From Ascidia mentula (taxonomy: Eukaryota; Chordata; Ascidiacea; Phlebobranchia; Ascidiidae): 64,000 nucleotides of DNA. Position numbers and translations under genes: made by a program. Location of the stretch: positions 5,580,001-5,644,000 of the forward strand of contig OX387203.1 of the NCBI GenBank assembly GCA_947561715.1, given 5' to 3'. Of the stretch, positions 27,801 to 37,448 are shown in pieces. Every line of letters starts with the position of its first letter. Position 1 is the stretch's first letter. The notes under the pieces are model-generated. The model searched no databases, was not told the DNA's origin, and saw only the letters and a program-made list of their open reading frames with translations.

Positions 27801-30800
27801 GGTAATTTTATGTTGCTTTTACAAGGTAAGTAGGCAAACGAGGTAAAACCACTTTTTGTGAAATTCGTTGATATTTTTTGGCGTTTTCGGTGTAATAAGA
27901 AATAGCACCAAAGGGCCGTATAATTGTGCAGCGAGGAAAGGTATTCGAAATACCATCATAGGAAAAATCGTTTTCCAGGGATAATGCCCACGGCTATTTC
28001 TTTGCCGTGAACTTTACGCTCGTCATGCAACAGAGGTTGTAATTGCGCGCAAGCGTTAAGGTACATTTAACAACAAGAACTTGCACGTTTACGCCCAAAA
28101 GTTTGCGGTCCATCAGCGCAACGTTCTCTTGTTGTTGATTTTCAATTTTACTTAATTTGTTCCATTTGAAACCCTAATTGATATTCGTATCCATTGGAAG
28201 TAAGGCGTGGTGTAGCAGCCACGGCCACCGTTGGTGTTAAATAAGGTCATTGCGATTCTCAACACCGCTGCTATTAGCACTTACTGAGAAGTTTAAAGGA
28301 ATAAACAACAATCAAAGGGACCGATTAATCACCTACCCTTCAATGATTGACTGTCGTTAGCGCGGAAATGTCAAATCCTGTAAGATTATTGAGCTTTGGT
28401 GACAGCTATGTGGTTGTGTAGGCTAACGACATCACCTTGACGATTGGACAAGCGTTTGAACTCGCGTACGACCGATACCTGAAAACCGACAAGGGAATGG
28501 CGACTTCCAAACAAGTAAGAAACCGTTTGTGCAGAAGGCAAACTGTTTGCAGCATTTCTTTGTGCTGATAAAGCATGGTCAAATTTTAGTGTGAATTTTA
28601 ACCACAGACACCTAACTTTCCACACACAGATGACTGGCATGTAAGTTCCAACATGTTGTGTGCAAATTTTTAAACGTATTTATAAATTTCGTTCTCCAAG
28701 CGTCAAAAGAAATTTTAAAACAAATAATGACAGTTTGTGTTATTGGACTTTCCTGTTGGCTTTATTGGCAACAAAGATTTTCTGATTTTAACCGGTGACA
28801 TATTTTTGACAGCTTTCGCATATATATATATATATGTGTGTGTGTGTTTATTGCCTACTCCTTTGCGTCATCAGTCTTCATATAAGTCATGATGTCTATG
28901 CGCAGACAAATTATGAATATGTTGAACGCCCTTTCGGACAAACGAGTTACAAAAGATGTAAGAAAAAATAATGAACAAATGCATTTTCCGGACGTGCTAT
29001 GGATGCAAATGTAGCACCAGCTGCTGTATTTTCTGTGAATAACATAAGTTAGCAACGATACCGTGCAGTCTACTAATTTAACAGCGTGTTTAACCTATTC
29101 CTGGCCCAATAAAAGTTGTCGCTATGTGTGGGTCAACCAGCTGTGCTGTAATTATAAATTACAGAATGAGTCAGCACGGGGTAAAAACGTTGAATCTGTA
29201 GGCGCGTATACGTCACGTTTTGCCTTTTTTGTTGAGTCATTTCAACGGCCACAGAAGAGCTGTCAAAATAGTTTTAACAAACTGATATCACTGATTCTAA
29301 ATTAAAAAAGTAAATTCCAAATATACAACAGAACTAAAAGTTACCACTGTTTGGCTTGAACGAGTTGGATTGCGAATATCTAAATAGCTGTTTTAAATAT
29401 ACCAAAAACTAAAACCATTGTTTCCTATTTATTGCTTGGTGACATTTTCACCAAATGAGCGACACGTGATTCCAAGAATTTGTCGAAACATAAACATTTC
29501 GTCTGTGTTGCCAAATATCTTGTGTTTGCTCATAAAAAAAATCATGGCTGGCTAAATCGCCTTAAAAACCTACATGTATAACTGCCATAATATATGCGAA
29601 CCAATGTGAACCGCTTCAATGGCAACATCCAACAAGACAAACATGCCTTTGCTGGCTTGGTTTGTGATGGCTGATAGGTTGTGACATTATGGGTCTTTTG
29701 CAAGCGGTTGTCCCAAGAGACTTGTGGACTTGTGCCTCCAAAGCTTATGCAACAAACGACCATTTTTTTATTTCTATGAGCCCGCTTCAATGCTTGAACA
29801 AAATCCTATAAACAATGTATGGGGCGTGTATTGCCTCCCACAGCAAGTTCAATACGCCCTCCTATTACTCAGTATTGCCTATTTTTTCGTACTGTGTTCG
29901 CTAAAAGTCTACATGAAGTCATGGCTCCTTTGTAGTGGGCCTCGCTCCAGCGGCCAAATTTGAACCAACAATGTGAGCCATCAACAAGCCTAGAGAGCAA
30001 TCGTTATTCCAAGGGTATGGAGTCAATTGACGGCAATGCGCAATCTCTGCCAATTCATTGCAAGGAAGTTGACAACCACCCGATTAGGGCAAGTTTGCTG
30101 AGTGCAACGCATTGCTGTTGCAGATTGATCTTGTCCGAACATAAATTGCCTACAGTCGCGTCAATTACGAGGTCCCTGCAGCTGCGCCAACTTAATTGCG
30201 AGAAGCTTTGGACAACAAATACAATAGCTTCGAAAAAAATGAACCTTGTCATTGTAGGAACCTTACCATGTGCAAGTAAAGTGATATTGGTTCCTGAATG
30301 GAAAAAAGCACCAGTATTTTGCATTAAATGCGACTTTTTATCTATTGTGAACTGATTTAAAATGAAAACAACTAGCTTTTCTCCTAATCTTAGGTTTAAC
30401 GTACATAGGTATTTACATACCCATAAGAATTTGCTACAAATCGATCTGAAATAAATTTTATGTCAAACCAAACGTTTACTCGTTGTACTTTATTCAGGGA
30501 GGGAGTATGTTTTTCTACAGTTGGCCTTTAACCTTTAACGCTATTAAATAACTCTTGGTTAAGCAAAGTAATTAGAATAACATTCAACAAGCGTGAGCTG
30601 AACATGTTACGAAGAGACCTTATCTTTTTAAACAGCAATGGGACTGAGCGGATACTTAACCGATTCGTCATCACGGACATAGGTCACGTTTTAATGAGTT
30701 AAAGTATACGAGCAATGTGACACTCCATGTGTATTGCCAGTAAGGCCGTACTTGCCCTATGCGATAATAAAGACGACTATTTAAACGCAAGACAAATGGT

Positions 30801-33800
30801 TGGGACAGCTTCGTCAATATTATTAATATTCATCACCATTTTGAAGATTACTTTTCTTGAAATCACAAAGCAAGTACACATGTGACAACACAAAGTTTAC
30901 CTATTTCTAACAACTAAACCAATAAACTGTGTAAGCTGCAGACAGATGGCCACTGTTTCGACCTAAAAGGTCTCATCAGTGCAGCTTACACAATCCATAT
31001 TGTTGGCTCCACTTTGCTTATGTTATGATTATTGTGACACGCGGCCTGACGGCACTATTGCTTGAGCTTTGCTTGGCCATAGTGTTTCCACCTTGTTTTC
31101 TCCGTAAGGTTGCACCTAGTTTGGTGTCTAACGGATGACGGTGATTGTATAGTCACCACAAAGTGGAAGTTTTTGCTTGGTTGGTCAGCAAAGTCGTCAG
31201 AAAGTCACACCAGCTGCACTGATGAGACCTTTTAGGTCGAAACAATGGCCATCTGCTTGCAGCTTACAGAATTCATATTATTGGCTCCATGTTGCTTAAA
31301 CCAATAAACGTATGACCTTAATGGAAACGTTTCCGAACTGAATGTTATTGCTAAAGCAAAGGTAAAATTTGACTCAAAGACCAACGTGATATTGTGAACT
31401 GTAAACCACCACAAAGTGACCATTTTCTCAGTTTACAACCACTGTAACTAACAGGCACCATTTTCAAACATTAAATCGATGATTTTGAAACCTCATTGTC
31501 CATCTTTCTCCCTAAAATCTTTTCTAACGAAATATTAAATCACGACAAAACGGAACAACAAAGTTTCCCAACTGTAGACTTAAGTCAGAGTTGATTTAAA
31601 GTTTAAAATTTTTATGACAATCGCAGATTCCAATTAATCGACGCAACTTTTGCCCCCAGGTGATCGAATTGAACAAAAAAATCGCTGAGCTGGAAAGTGA
31701 AAACGCGAAACTGAAGAAGTGGATTCTAAACCTGGAATCTGGAAAGACCCCCACTTCATCACCCGGTGATTCTCCCGTCCGCACACGCGGGACACCAACT
31801 AAAAGCACAATTGTAAGCGAGGTGTGGTTGCGTTCACACATTAGAGTAGGTGTGAAATACTCATTGAGTATTCAATCTAAGTAACACCTTCTGCTTCTTT
31901 TTTGATATAAGGCTCTTTACAAACGTTAAAGACTAAAATTGGGGTTTAAATGTGTTACTTGATCGAACAACTTCAAATTTGTCATAATGTTTTATTTCAT
32001 TCTTTTCTCAAAGCTTTATTTTCTCTAAATGTTCTTTCGCTTCTGTTTCATTTCTTCAAACAAGCAGGAGGATCTTATTCCTACGGAGGAAACTAGTCTG
32101 CAGGATGTCAAAGAAGAGACCTCATGCAATCAGCAAGTCCCCTCCGTTTCACGTCAGGTCTCATTGAGTGAATACTCGAGCAGCAGCAACGAGTGCATGA
32201 CCTCGAGTGACCTCTTGAACATCTTCAGTGACCCCGTCATCTCAAGTCAACCAATTAACAAAAAGTACTTGGAGGCTAGGTTTAATTCGCCGAGTCTGCC
32301 TCCAGCACGCCGATTGCAAAAGCAAGCCTACATTGATCAGACCATCGCATCAGTAGAGAGAGCCAAGGCTTCTCTGAAAAATCTCAAAGAGTATGTCAAT
32401 CAGAGGAAGATGAAGAAGAAGGAGAAGATCAATTCACCAAAAAAGGTTAAAGAAAAAGTCATTGGAAATTGTAAGAAAAATAGCCACGAAGAGGATGACG
32501 AAAACTACGAAAAAATATCAGACATCCAAGAAACTGTGACAAAACATCTCGCTAATTCTCTAAATAAGCAAAGTAAGGACGAACCAATTAGCAACAGTCT
32601 TGCGCATAAACCGTTGCAACGCGGTGTATCAGCTACATTGCCGTCACGAACAAATCCACCATCCACCCCAGCAACTGAAAAGCAGAAAGAGAGGCGCAAT
32701 AGTGATGCTAGTCTGTATGCTGGCTTTAACGAAGTCATGGGTACATTGGCATCCATGATAAACCACAACTCAACATCTCCAAGGAAAGAGGGACCTAAGA
32801 CAAAGAATCCCAAAGTAACCAAGAGCATCTCCTCTCCACCTCCTTGTTCTCCTCTGCCAACAGACTTGCCAGAAACCGCGATTGACGACGTGGTAGAATC
32901 TAAAAATTACATGAATGTGTCTTACGCAAAGGTGCAAGCAAAGTTCAAACATCTTCTTCCGGAAGACACTCCACCTGCTCTTCCTCCACGTGATCACCCT
33001 GTAATTCCTCCCAAACCATTGCAGTTCCTCCACGACTCCCTGAGCACAAAGTCCTCTTCCGTTTGTTCTCTTTCGACCTTCTCAGCAACCGACAGCGACC
33101 TAAGTTCATCAACTGATAGACAAGGAGTTCACTCGTATTGTTTTGATTCTCCAGAGGGATCTCTATATGTCAATAAGGAACCAAAGTGTGCCAACAAAGA
33201 TGTCATACAGAGTCTTTCGGGACGAACGCTACCCAAAGTCCCTGAAAATCCAGGTGACCAAGCAACCTCGTCAGTACTCGATTCAACGTTGGGTAGATAT
33301 TCGGGTGAAGACGGTTATCTCCTGCTAAAGGAAGCAAGAAAGATAGCTGAGACTTCCGTGGACGGCGGTGAGGAAAATGTTGATTCGACATACGGCACAG
33401 TTCACAATCTTATGAAGTCGGTGAGAAATGATGTAATGCGAGCTTCGTGGCTGAAGAACCACGAACGTACTTGGAAAACAAAGAAGAAAAACGACACTGC
33501 AGACATTCTCGACGGCCAGGACTTAATCGACATTCTATCTGAAGCTGAGAAGTCAACTCAGTCAGAGGTTTTTAGCACAAAATATCCTTTTCTCAACTTC
33601 CTGTTTTTTTCTACATTATTTCTATATAAACACTTCCGTTTCCTTTGTATATTCCTGTAAGCCTTGTGATACTTCGTACAGCTGTCGCTTCCAGATAAAC
33701 ACAAAAAGCGAATTTCTCTGTTAACCTCTTTACTTTTCTTAGCCCTAATGCAATATTCCTCAATGTACTAGTAAATAAACTCTTTCACAGGCGAAACCAT

Positions 33801-35436
33801 CACCGAAGAAACAACGCGACGTGTTTGACATGCAGCCGTTTGATGGCAGCAGTAAAAACTCGAAAGGGGGATCCCCCATTATTCGTTTGCCATCTCCGGA
33901 TGAAGTCCACCCAACCAGAACGTCAAACCGGCGGAGATCGAACAAGCAACAAAACGGTATGCACAACACGTACCTAATATATTCCCGCTAAAAAGGAATG
34001 GATTATGCCGTTCACATCTTATGGCAAGTGTAAGGAAAACCAAAGGCTTAAAAACACACAATCCCAAATATTTGTAATGTCCTGGGTTTTACGAATATTG
34101 ACAATGCTTTTCTTACAATTTTAGCCCCAAATTACTTGCGAATGCCCATTCCTTCAACTGTAAAGATTTTATACTGTCACGGCAATACCTTAAAGGAAAC
34201 ATTTTTGTAACTTTTACTCGAGTTTTGCATTTTCTTTTATTGTTCTTCCATCTTTATTAGATCTATCAAAGCAACTGTTCGACGATCCTCTCGGAGAACT
34301 TTCCCGACTCGACAGACAACTAAGTTTGCAGTCGGAGGTAAAACATGTTTAAATAAATAACGCAGTTTTTCTGAGAAGCAGAGGAATCATAGAATAGACT
34401 AAAACGCGCTGAAATAAAAGCTACATTGATCAATGTCCATACAGATAAAATTTCCTCCGCATGTTACCTTTACTGGCTTTTATTTAACCCATTTTTTTCA
34501 AATATATCTTATATTTTACTTCTTTTGTTCTTCCGTTCCCATTGTCAGCACAAACTTATCTTATTCTTTTCACTCCGTTCATTTTGTTACCTGTAAGTAT
34601 TTCTACCTTGCTTCATACACTTATTTCTCTGTGCTTATCTAACATACTGGTGGGTGTTTCGAAACCGCAGCTTTCTCGCCAACATCATCTCGATACAAAC
34701 TACGAGAATCAAAGCGAGATCCTTAACAAGATCATGAAGACTTCCAAACTTTCGTCAGTCCTTCAAAACGAGCTTGAGGACTCTGATGTAACGCAAGAGC
34801 AGGAATGGGCTCAATGCAATTCAAGAAGTGCTTTGAAAACTCATGCCGCCCTCGATAGAATTCAAGATGTAAAAATGCCCCAACAGATGCAAAGGTTAAA
34901 GAATAACGAAGTACGAATTTTCTAGGTTTTCTCAAGCTTTTCTACAAAATCATAATCTCTTTGTCATACTTTTCTCTTTCTTTTCCTTAAAATATCCCAT
35001 CGGTATATTAACATGAACTGGAAATGTGTTTAAATTAGGAAAAGACAATTGGCTGAAAGATTTTGAAAGATTATAGATTCTTATGCCAGTGGGGGCACTC
35101 AACGTTAAATTATGCTTCGTAGATTCAGGGGTTTTAGCCAGTATAATTTTGTTTACAACTGCTTTTCCCAACCCGGAGAAACTTTTACCAGCTACAGTTG
35201 GAAATTCCACAAAAAAGTATTATTTCTATGAAACACACAGAAGTCTGCAACATGTCACTTACAATCTCAGTAAAACTCGACCAACAAACATTAATGAACT
35301 GCTTTTGATAGTTATAAATCGACCAAACGCAATCAACTTATGCTTAATTGTTTTTTAACAGCCGGAAAGCGTCAAGCCATGTCCTCCAATAATGGACCCA
35401 GAGATCTCCCTAGACTCGTTCGACCCCTTGAAATAG
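21867..35436 (+). CDS. GULP1: GULP1/CED-6 engulfment adaptor (whole spliced gene, 11 proposed coding exons)
   Basis: This cytoplasmic adaptor uses its PTB domain to bind NPxY tails of engulfment and endocytic receptors (CED-1/MEGF10, LRP1, stabilin) in apoptotic-cell clearance; that role is family knowledge. Seen here: exons at 21867-21875, 22419-22490, 22837-23007, 27413-27547, 28422-28514, 31660-31812, 32068-33567, 33791-33956, 34261-34337, 34671-34910 and 35362-35436, all GT-AG and phase-consistent, giving 2691 nt and 896 residues. The order is PTB (about 8-160), leucine-zipper-like coil (about 161-190), a long polar insert (212-711), an FDMxPF motif (723-728), then a charged helical tail. 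Exon 4 holds the CED-6 hallmark SFCADDKEDKRMFSF. Human GULP1 is about 304 residues and worm CED-6 about 490, so this protein is unusually long, almost entirely because of exon 7. The orthology is secure; exon 1 is the weakest part of the model. Confidence 0.93.
22419..22490 (+). CDS. GULP1: GULP1 exon 2, N-terminal PTB segment
   Basis: Twenty-four codons (residues 4-27) reading SWNKGKWLHSHETLINSKVT then YNVK. This aligns with the human segment containing WMHTPEAL and YNAK at the start of the PTB fold. The acceptor is GCGCAG and the donor is a consensus AAG|GTAAGT. Both boundaries are phase 0. The exon is too short for long-ORF methods and was found by looking for the Trp-x-His signature upstream of exon 3. 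Confidence 0.82.
22837..23007 (+). CDS. GULP1: GULP1 exon 3, PTB core
   Basis: Fifty-seven codons (residues 28-84). The stretch EAMQKLKFSRHIKRSEG followed by KPPKVELSINIQGMKLTDP closely matches the GULP1 sequence around [20 protein letters not shown]. The length between YNVK and the KLKF block equals the human spacing with no gap, which supports the exon 2/3 junction. Acceptor TTTCAG, donor AAG|GTACGT, phase 0 at both ends. Confidence 0.95.
23008..27412 (+). other. GULP1 intron 3 (4.4 kb)
   Basis: The largest intron, between the two central PTB exons. Apart from the solo hammerhead relic at 26546-26596 I see no repeat or exon. Open frames of about 130 codons on both strands at 26.56-27.19 kb overlap each other and resemble no known protein. 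Confidence 0.7.
26546..26596 (+). ncRNA. Solo hammerhead ribozyme relic in GULP1 intron 3
   Basis: Stem II (GACCT-AAT-AGGTC), GAAA, stem III (ACAG/CTGT) and the GTC triplet are all present. The first core block reads ATGATGA, so the essential C3 is lost, and stem I pairs over only about four bases. No body sequence is recognisable on either side. It is in the sense orientation of GULP1. Confidence 0.65.
27413..27547 (+). CDS. GULP1: GULP1 exon 4, PTB core with CADDK motif
   Basis: Forty-five codons (residues 85-129) with SFCADDKEDKRMFSFIAKG, nearly identical to worm CED-6 (SFCADDKDDKRMFSFIA) and close to human GULP1. It ends in CYGLDSLHE, corresponding to human CYVFDSEKCAEE. Acceptor CTTACAG after a pyrimidine tract; the donor GAG|GTTCGT is somewhat weak. 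Confidence 0.95.
27548..28421 (+). other. GULP1 intron 4 (874 bp)
   Basis: Bounded by donor GTTCGT and acceptor TGTGTAG. No repeat, RNA gene or additional exon was seen inside it. Confidence 0.7.
28422..28514 (+). CDS. GULP1: GULP1 exon 5, C-terminal PTB helix
   Basis: Thirty-one codons (residues 130-160). ITLTIGQAFELAYDRYLK matches human EITLTIGQAFDLAYRKFLE, the long helix that closes PTB domains and packs against bound NPxY peptide. Acceptor TGTGTAG, donor CAA|GTAAGA, phase 0. Confidence 0.94.
28819..28847. repeat. (TA)n(TG)n microsatellite in GULP1 intron 5
   Basis: A run of alternating TA passes directly into alternating TG repeats. Confidence 0.9.
30929..30991 (-). ncRNA. Type I hammerhead ribozyme, all core bases present
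   Basis: Read on the minus strand: stem I strand GTGTAAGCTGCA, core CTGATGA, stem II GACCT-TTT-AGGTC, core GAAA, stem III ACAG/CTGT with a 7-nt loop, cleavage triplet GTC, then TGCAGCTTACAC, which pairs 12 of 12 with the first strand. The predicted cut lies between 30941 and 30940. There is no internal loop in stem I and a very small loop II, so the tertiary contacts that speed natural hammerheads are not evident and the rate may be modest. It is antisense to GULP1. Confidence 0.85.
31212..31264 (+). ncRNA. Hammerhead ribozyme, altered cleavage site
   Basis: Stem I (AGCTGCA/TGCAGCT), CTGATGA, stem II and GAAA are all intact. The two bases before the cut read CT where the intact copies have TC, which breaks the A15.1-U16.1 pair and the UH rule. 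It is predicted to be inactive or very weak. It is in the sense orientation of GULP1 intron 5. Confidence 0.75.
31660..31812 (+). CDS. GULP1: GULP1 exon 6, leucine-zipper-like coiled coil
   Basis: Fifty-one codons (residues 161-211). VIELNKKIAELESENAKLKK continues the heptad pattern seen in GULP1/CED-6, where this segment mediates self-association (family knowledge). It is followed by a Ser/Thr/Pro-rich linker with several SP and TP sites. Acceptor CCCCCAG, donor ATT|GTAAGC. Confidence 0.93.
32068..33567 (+). CDS. GULP1: GULP1 exon 7, 500-codon docking-type insert
   Basis: A single long exon (residues 212-711) with no counterpart of similar length in human GULP1. It is Ser-, Lys- and Pro-rich with short motifs rather than a fold: a DLLNIF segment near 259 that could resemble a clathrin-box ligand; a basic helical block around 298-350; three YxN sites at about Tyr320 (YVNQ), Tyr492 (YMNV) and Tyr578 (YVNK), which fit GRB2-type SH2 ligands; PPALPPR and PVIPPKP at about 513-528, which fit SH3 ligands; and a conserved-looking helix before the donor. 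The phase-0 donor GAG|GTTTTT is weak. A stronger phase-0 donor, TCG|GTGAGA at 33421, could give a form 49 codons shorter. Open frame beyond 33567 looks like intron read-through. Confidence 0.88.
33791..33956 (+). CDS. GULP1: GULP1 exon 8, FDMxPF motif
   Basis: Residues 712-766 plus one base. The segment KPSPKKQRDVFDMQPF aligns with human KSPSTDIFDMIPF, the only clearly conserved motif in the C-terminal half. It is followed by basic, Ser-rich sequence. Acceptor TTCACAG; the donor after AAC-G is GTATGC, leaving phase 1, which exon 9 completes as Asp. Confidence 0.9.
34261..34337 (+). CDS. GULP1: GULP1 exon 9
   Basis: Seventy-seven bases that complete a split Asp codon and encode LSKQLFDDPLGELSRLDRQL and a few further residues (to 792). 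The FDDPL element resembles acidic DPF/FxD adaptor-binding motifs, but that reading is tentative. Acceptor TTTATTAG, donor GAG|GTAAAA, returning to phase 0. Confidence 0.85.
34671..34910 (+). CDS. GULP1: GULP1 exon 10
   Basis: Eighty codons (residues 793-872), polar and helical, including SEILNKIMKTSKLSSVLQNE and an acidic segment. I recognise no domain. Acceptor ACCGCAG, donor GAA|GTACGA, phase 0 at both ends. Confidence 0.85.
35362..35436 (+). CDS. GULP1: GULP1 exon 11, C-terminus and stop
   Basis: Twenty-four codons and a TAG stop. The product ends ISLDSFDPLK; human GULP1 also ends in an LDPL-containing tail, which supports this being the true C-terminus. Acceptor TTTTTTAACAG. The other two frames are also open here, but only this one joins in phase with exon 10. 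Confidence 0.87.
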   Translation, partial: PESVKPCPPIMDPEISLDSFDPLK

Positions 35437-35710
35437 ACCTCTGTCCACACTGTCAATTACGGAGAAACAAACTTACTTCTTCTGGTGCAATTTGCGCGTC
35501 ATATCCGCATTTCTTCACAGTTACACGGCGTTCGTTACTTGTATTTCGGCCCAAGTGTTTGACCGCTTACATGGTAGCACATTTTTTTAAAGGTTTTGTA
35601 CCAAACTTGAACCAACCTAACTCTCTGAACTTTGTAGGTTAAATGTTAATTTAAAGCAGGCCCTGGGATAAAGCTTGTAAATGCAAATAAAACCAGAACA
35701 AATTCTCGAA
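35437..35710 (+). other. GULP1 3' untranslated region with candidate poly(A) signal
   Basis: AATAAA at 35687-35692 lies about 250 bases after the stop codon and is the first canonical signal downstream. The true cleavage position cannot be seen from sequence alone. Confidence 0.5.
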
Positions 35711-37310
35711 ATTCCGAAAGTCAAATACAATATATTCATGAACATGCCACGCAAACGCCAGGTGCTCGTATTAAAAAGATGGAAAACGTTACTGAGCAGA
35801 TAGCCATATGACGCCATATGATTTCACATTTCACATAATTTCATTTCACTATCCTGGTCAAACTTGTCCAGGGACTGATTTTTATTGGGTCAAAAATAAC
35901 TTGAAAACTGAAAGGTTCAGAATAAATCAATCACTTGTTTCTAGAAAAGAATCCGTTCACTGTACTTTGACCTTCGCATTTAGAATATCGAACTACGCCC
36001 ACCGCCTTTTGTACGTCTTCTAGTGTTATAGGTCTTGCTGTATTGAAATGTATTTTTCAACTGCGCAGCCTCATGGAAAGAACCCAGTTTTAAGCTTTTT
36101 AAAACCCTACAGGTCAAACCATGGGGCAAACAGACGAGAACGAAAGTACGTTTAAACTGCGTCACAAATATGTATTTCCGCAGCTCATCGTTTACTGGTT
36201 TCCTTGTTAAGCTACCAATAATCGAATTTATGCAACTATCCAGCATCATTTGTTTTTCTTGCCATTTTTGCAAAAAAAAAACTTTCTTTCCATATCAACA
36301 CTTTTTAAACGAACAAAAACCCGATCAATTCGTTGCTATCACCGTCAACTTCAAAAAAGACGTCATTGCTAAACTTTTCTGGCGTTTTGTGCTATTTTCG
36401 CCGAACTGGATCGTTCGTTTGTTTGTTTGTTGTATTTTGCGCATTATTGTGTTTCCAGTCTCTGTAAATATAATGAACTTTGCTTAATCCGTTACAAGTC
36501 ACCGTTATTGCGGAGGGAATATTTCGTGAAAAAACAAATCACACAAATTTCTTTGAGGTTTGCGTAACATTTAGAATGGATCAGAAATATCACCGAATTT
36601 AATTTAGAATATAACGTAATGTAGATCATTGTTACAGTATTTGGAAATAAGTCGAGTATACACGGGAAAAACTCTGGGCACTGTTCAACGTCAACACAGA
36701 CCATAACTCAGTGGGATCAAAAAGAGTACACTTTTCTTATAACCTATGCGGAGTCTATAACTCCAAACAACAGTGACAATAAAATAGTGTCAACGAACAC
36801 TGAAAAGCATTCTCAGTGCACAGAACAGTGTAATTATAAATACCTGCAAGAGCCAGAATACTTGACAAAGAATTTCCACGCTTGCCTGAAGGTTAGAAGC
36901 CGACGTGCCTGCAAAGGGCCTTCATGATCATGTTGTTGCACTGTTTAAGTTCAGGTCACCATGTACGCCGATTCTTCGCTGTTACCATACTTTAAATTTA
37001 ACTATTTTAGTCCTAAACAAAGTAAACAGTGTAATTACTCATCTTCTCGCTTAACTCTTCTGACTTTTGGTTTGATAAAGACAGGACCGACTTGCAGCAA
37101 GTTATGCAGTAACAAGCTGTTGCCTTTGATAACGTGTCAGATAGCTAAGCATCGCGCTCACAAGAATGTGCTGCTGTGTACAAGCCATCAAGACGAAACA
37201 CAATTCAGGTTAAGTTTCGAAAAGTGCTGAAAATACTGCGGTTTAATTATTCTTGCGTTATATTAAATTGACGGTGTAATTTTTTTATTCAAGGTTTCAA
37301 ATAAAAGACG
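35711..37310. other. Intergenic downstream of GULP1
   Basis: AT-rich with short random open frames; no gene, repeat or RNA recognised. Confidence 0.6.
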
Positions 37311-37313
37311 TTA

Positions 37314-37448
37314 GGCCGGGTCCACACTCACGCTTTGCGCCGGCGGATTCTTTGTTTGTTTCAATGTCCCGAGCGTACGCCCGCACGCCGGCGTATAATG
37401 AAACAAACAAAGAATCCGCCGGCGCAAAGCGTGAGTGTGGACCCGGCC
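37314..37448. mobile_element. Foldback MITE with perfect inverted arms
   Basis: The arms 37311-37363 and 37399-37451 are perfect reverse complements over 53 bp around a 35 bp GC-rich spacer. The ends read GGCCGGGTCC. If the flanking TA is the target duplication (37312-37313 and 37449-37450), the element is 135 bp and of Tc1/mariner type; the outer T/A would then be chance. No coding capacity. Perfect arms suggest recent insertion or ongoing homogenisation. Confidence 0.75.

Larger units (their letters stand above)
30928..31296 (-). mobile_element. Hammerhead-bearing retroposon, copy A (GULP1 intron 5)
   Basis: A 369 bp insertion bounded by an exact 13 bp target duplication (TAAACCAATAAAC at 30915-30927 and 31297-31309). 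It has a hammerhead at each end in opposite orientation (30929-30991 minus; 31212-31264 plus) around a body of about 220 bp. The body shares blocks with copies B and C, for example the segment near 31103-31165. No open frame and no poly(A) tail. Short size, TSDs and a ribozyme at one terminus resemble animal retrozymes, thought to be mobilised by Penelope-like elements; that assignment is inference. Confidence 0.75.
28515..31659 (+). other. GULP1 intron 5 (3.1 kb)
   Basis: Carries the TA/TG microsatellite and hammerhead retroposon copy A. A 131-codon open frame at 29960-30355 has no recognisable domain and is covered by an overlapping antisense frame, so I do not call it. Confidence 0.7.

Noticed and set aside
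29960-30355. 131-codon open frame in intron 5
   Set aside because: No recognisable domain and covered by an antisense open frame; length is within chance for this composition over 64 kb.
33568-33660. Open reading frame continuing past exon 7 to a stop at 33660
   Set aside because: The extension is Phe/Leu-rich and pyrimidine-rich, as expected of intron sequence, and exon 8 carries the conserved FDMxPF motif in phase.
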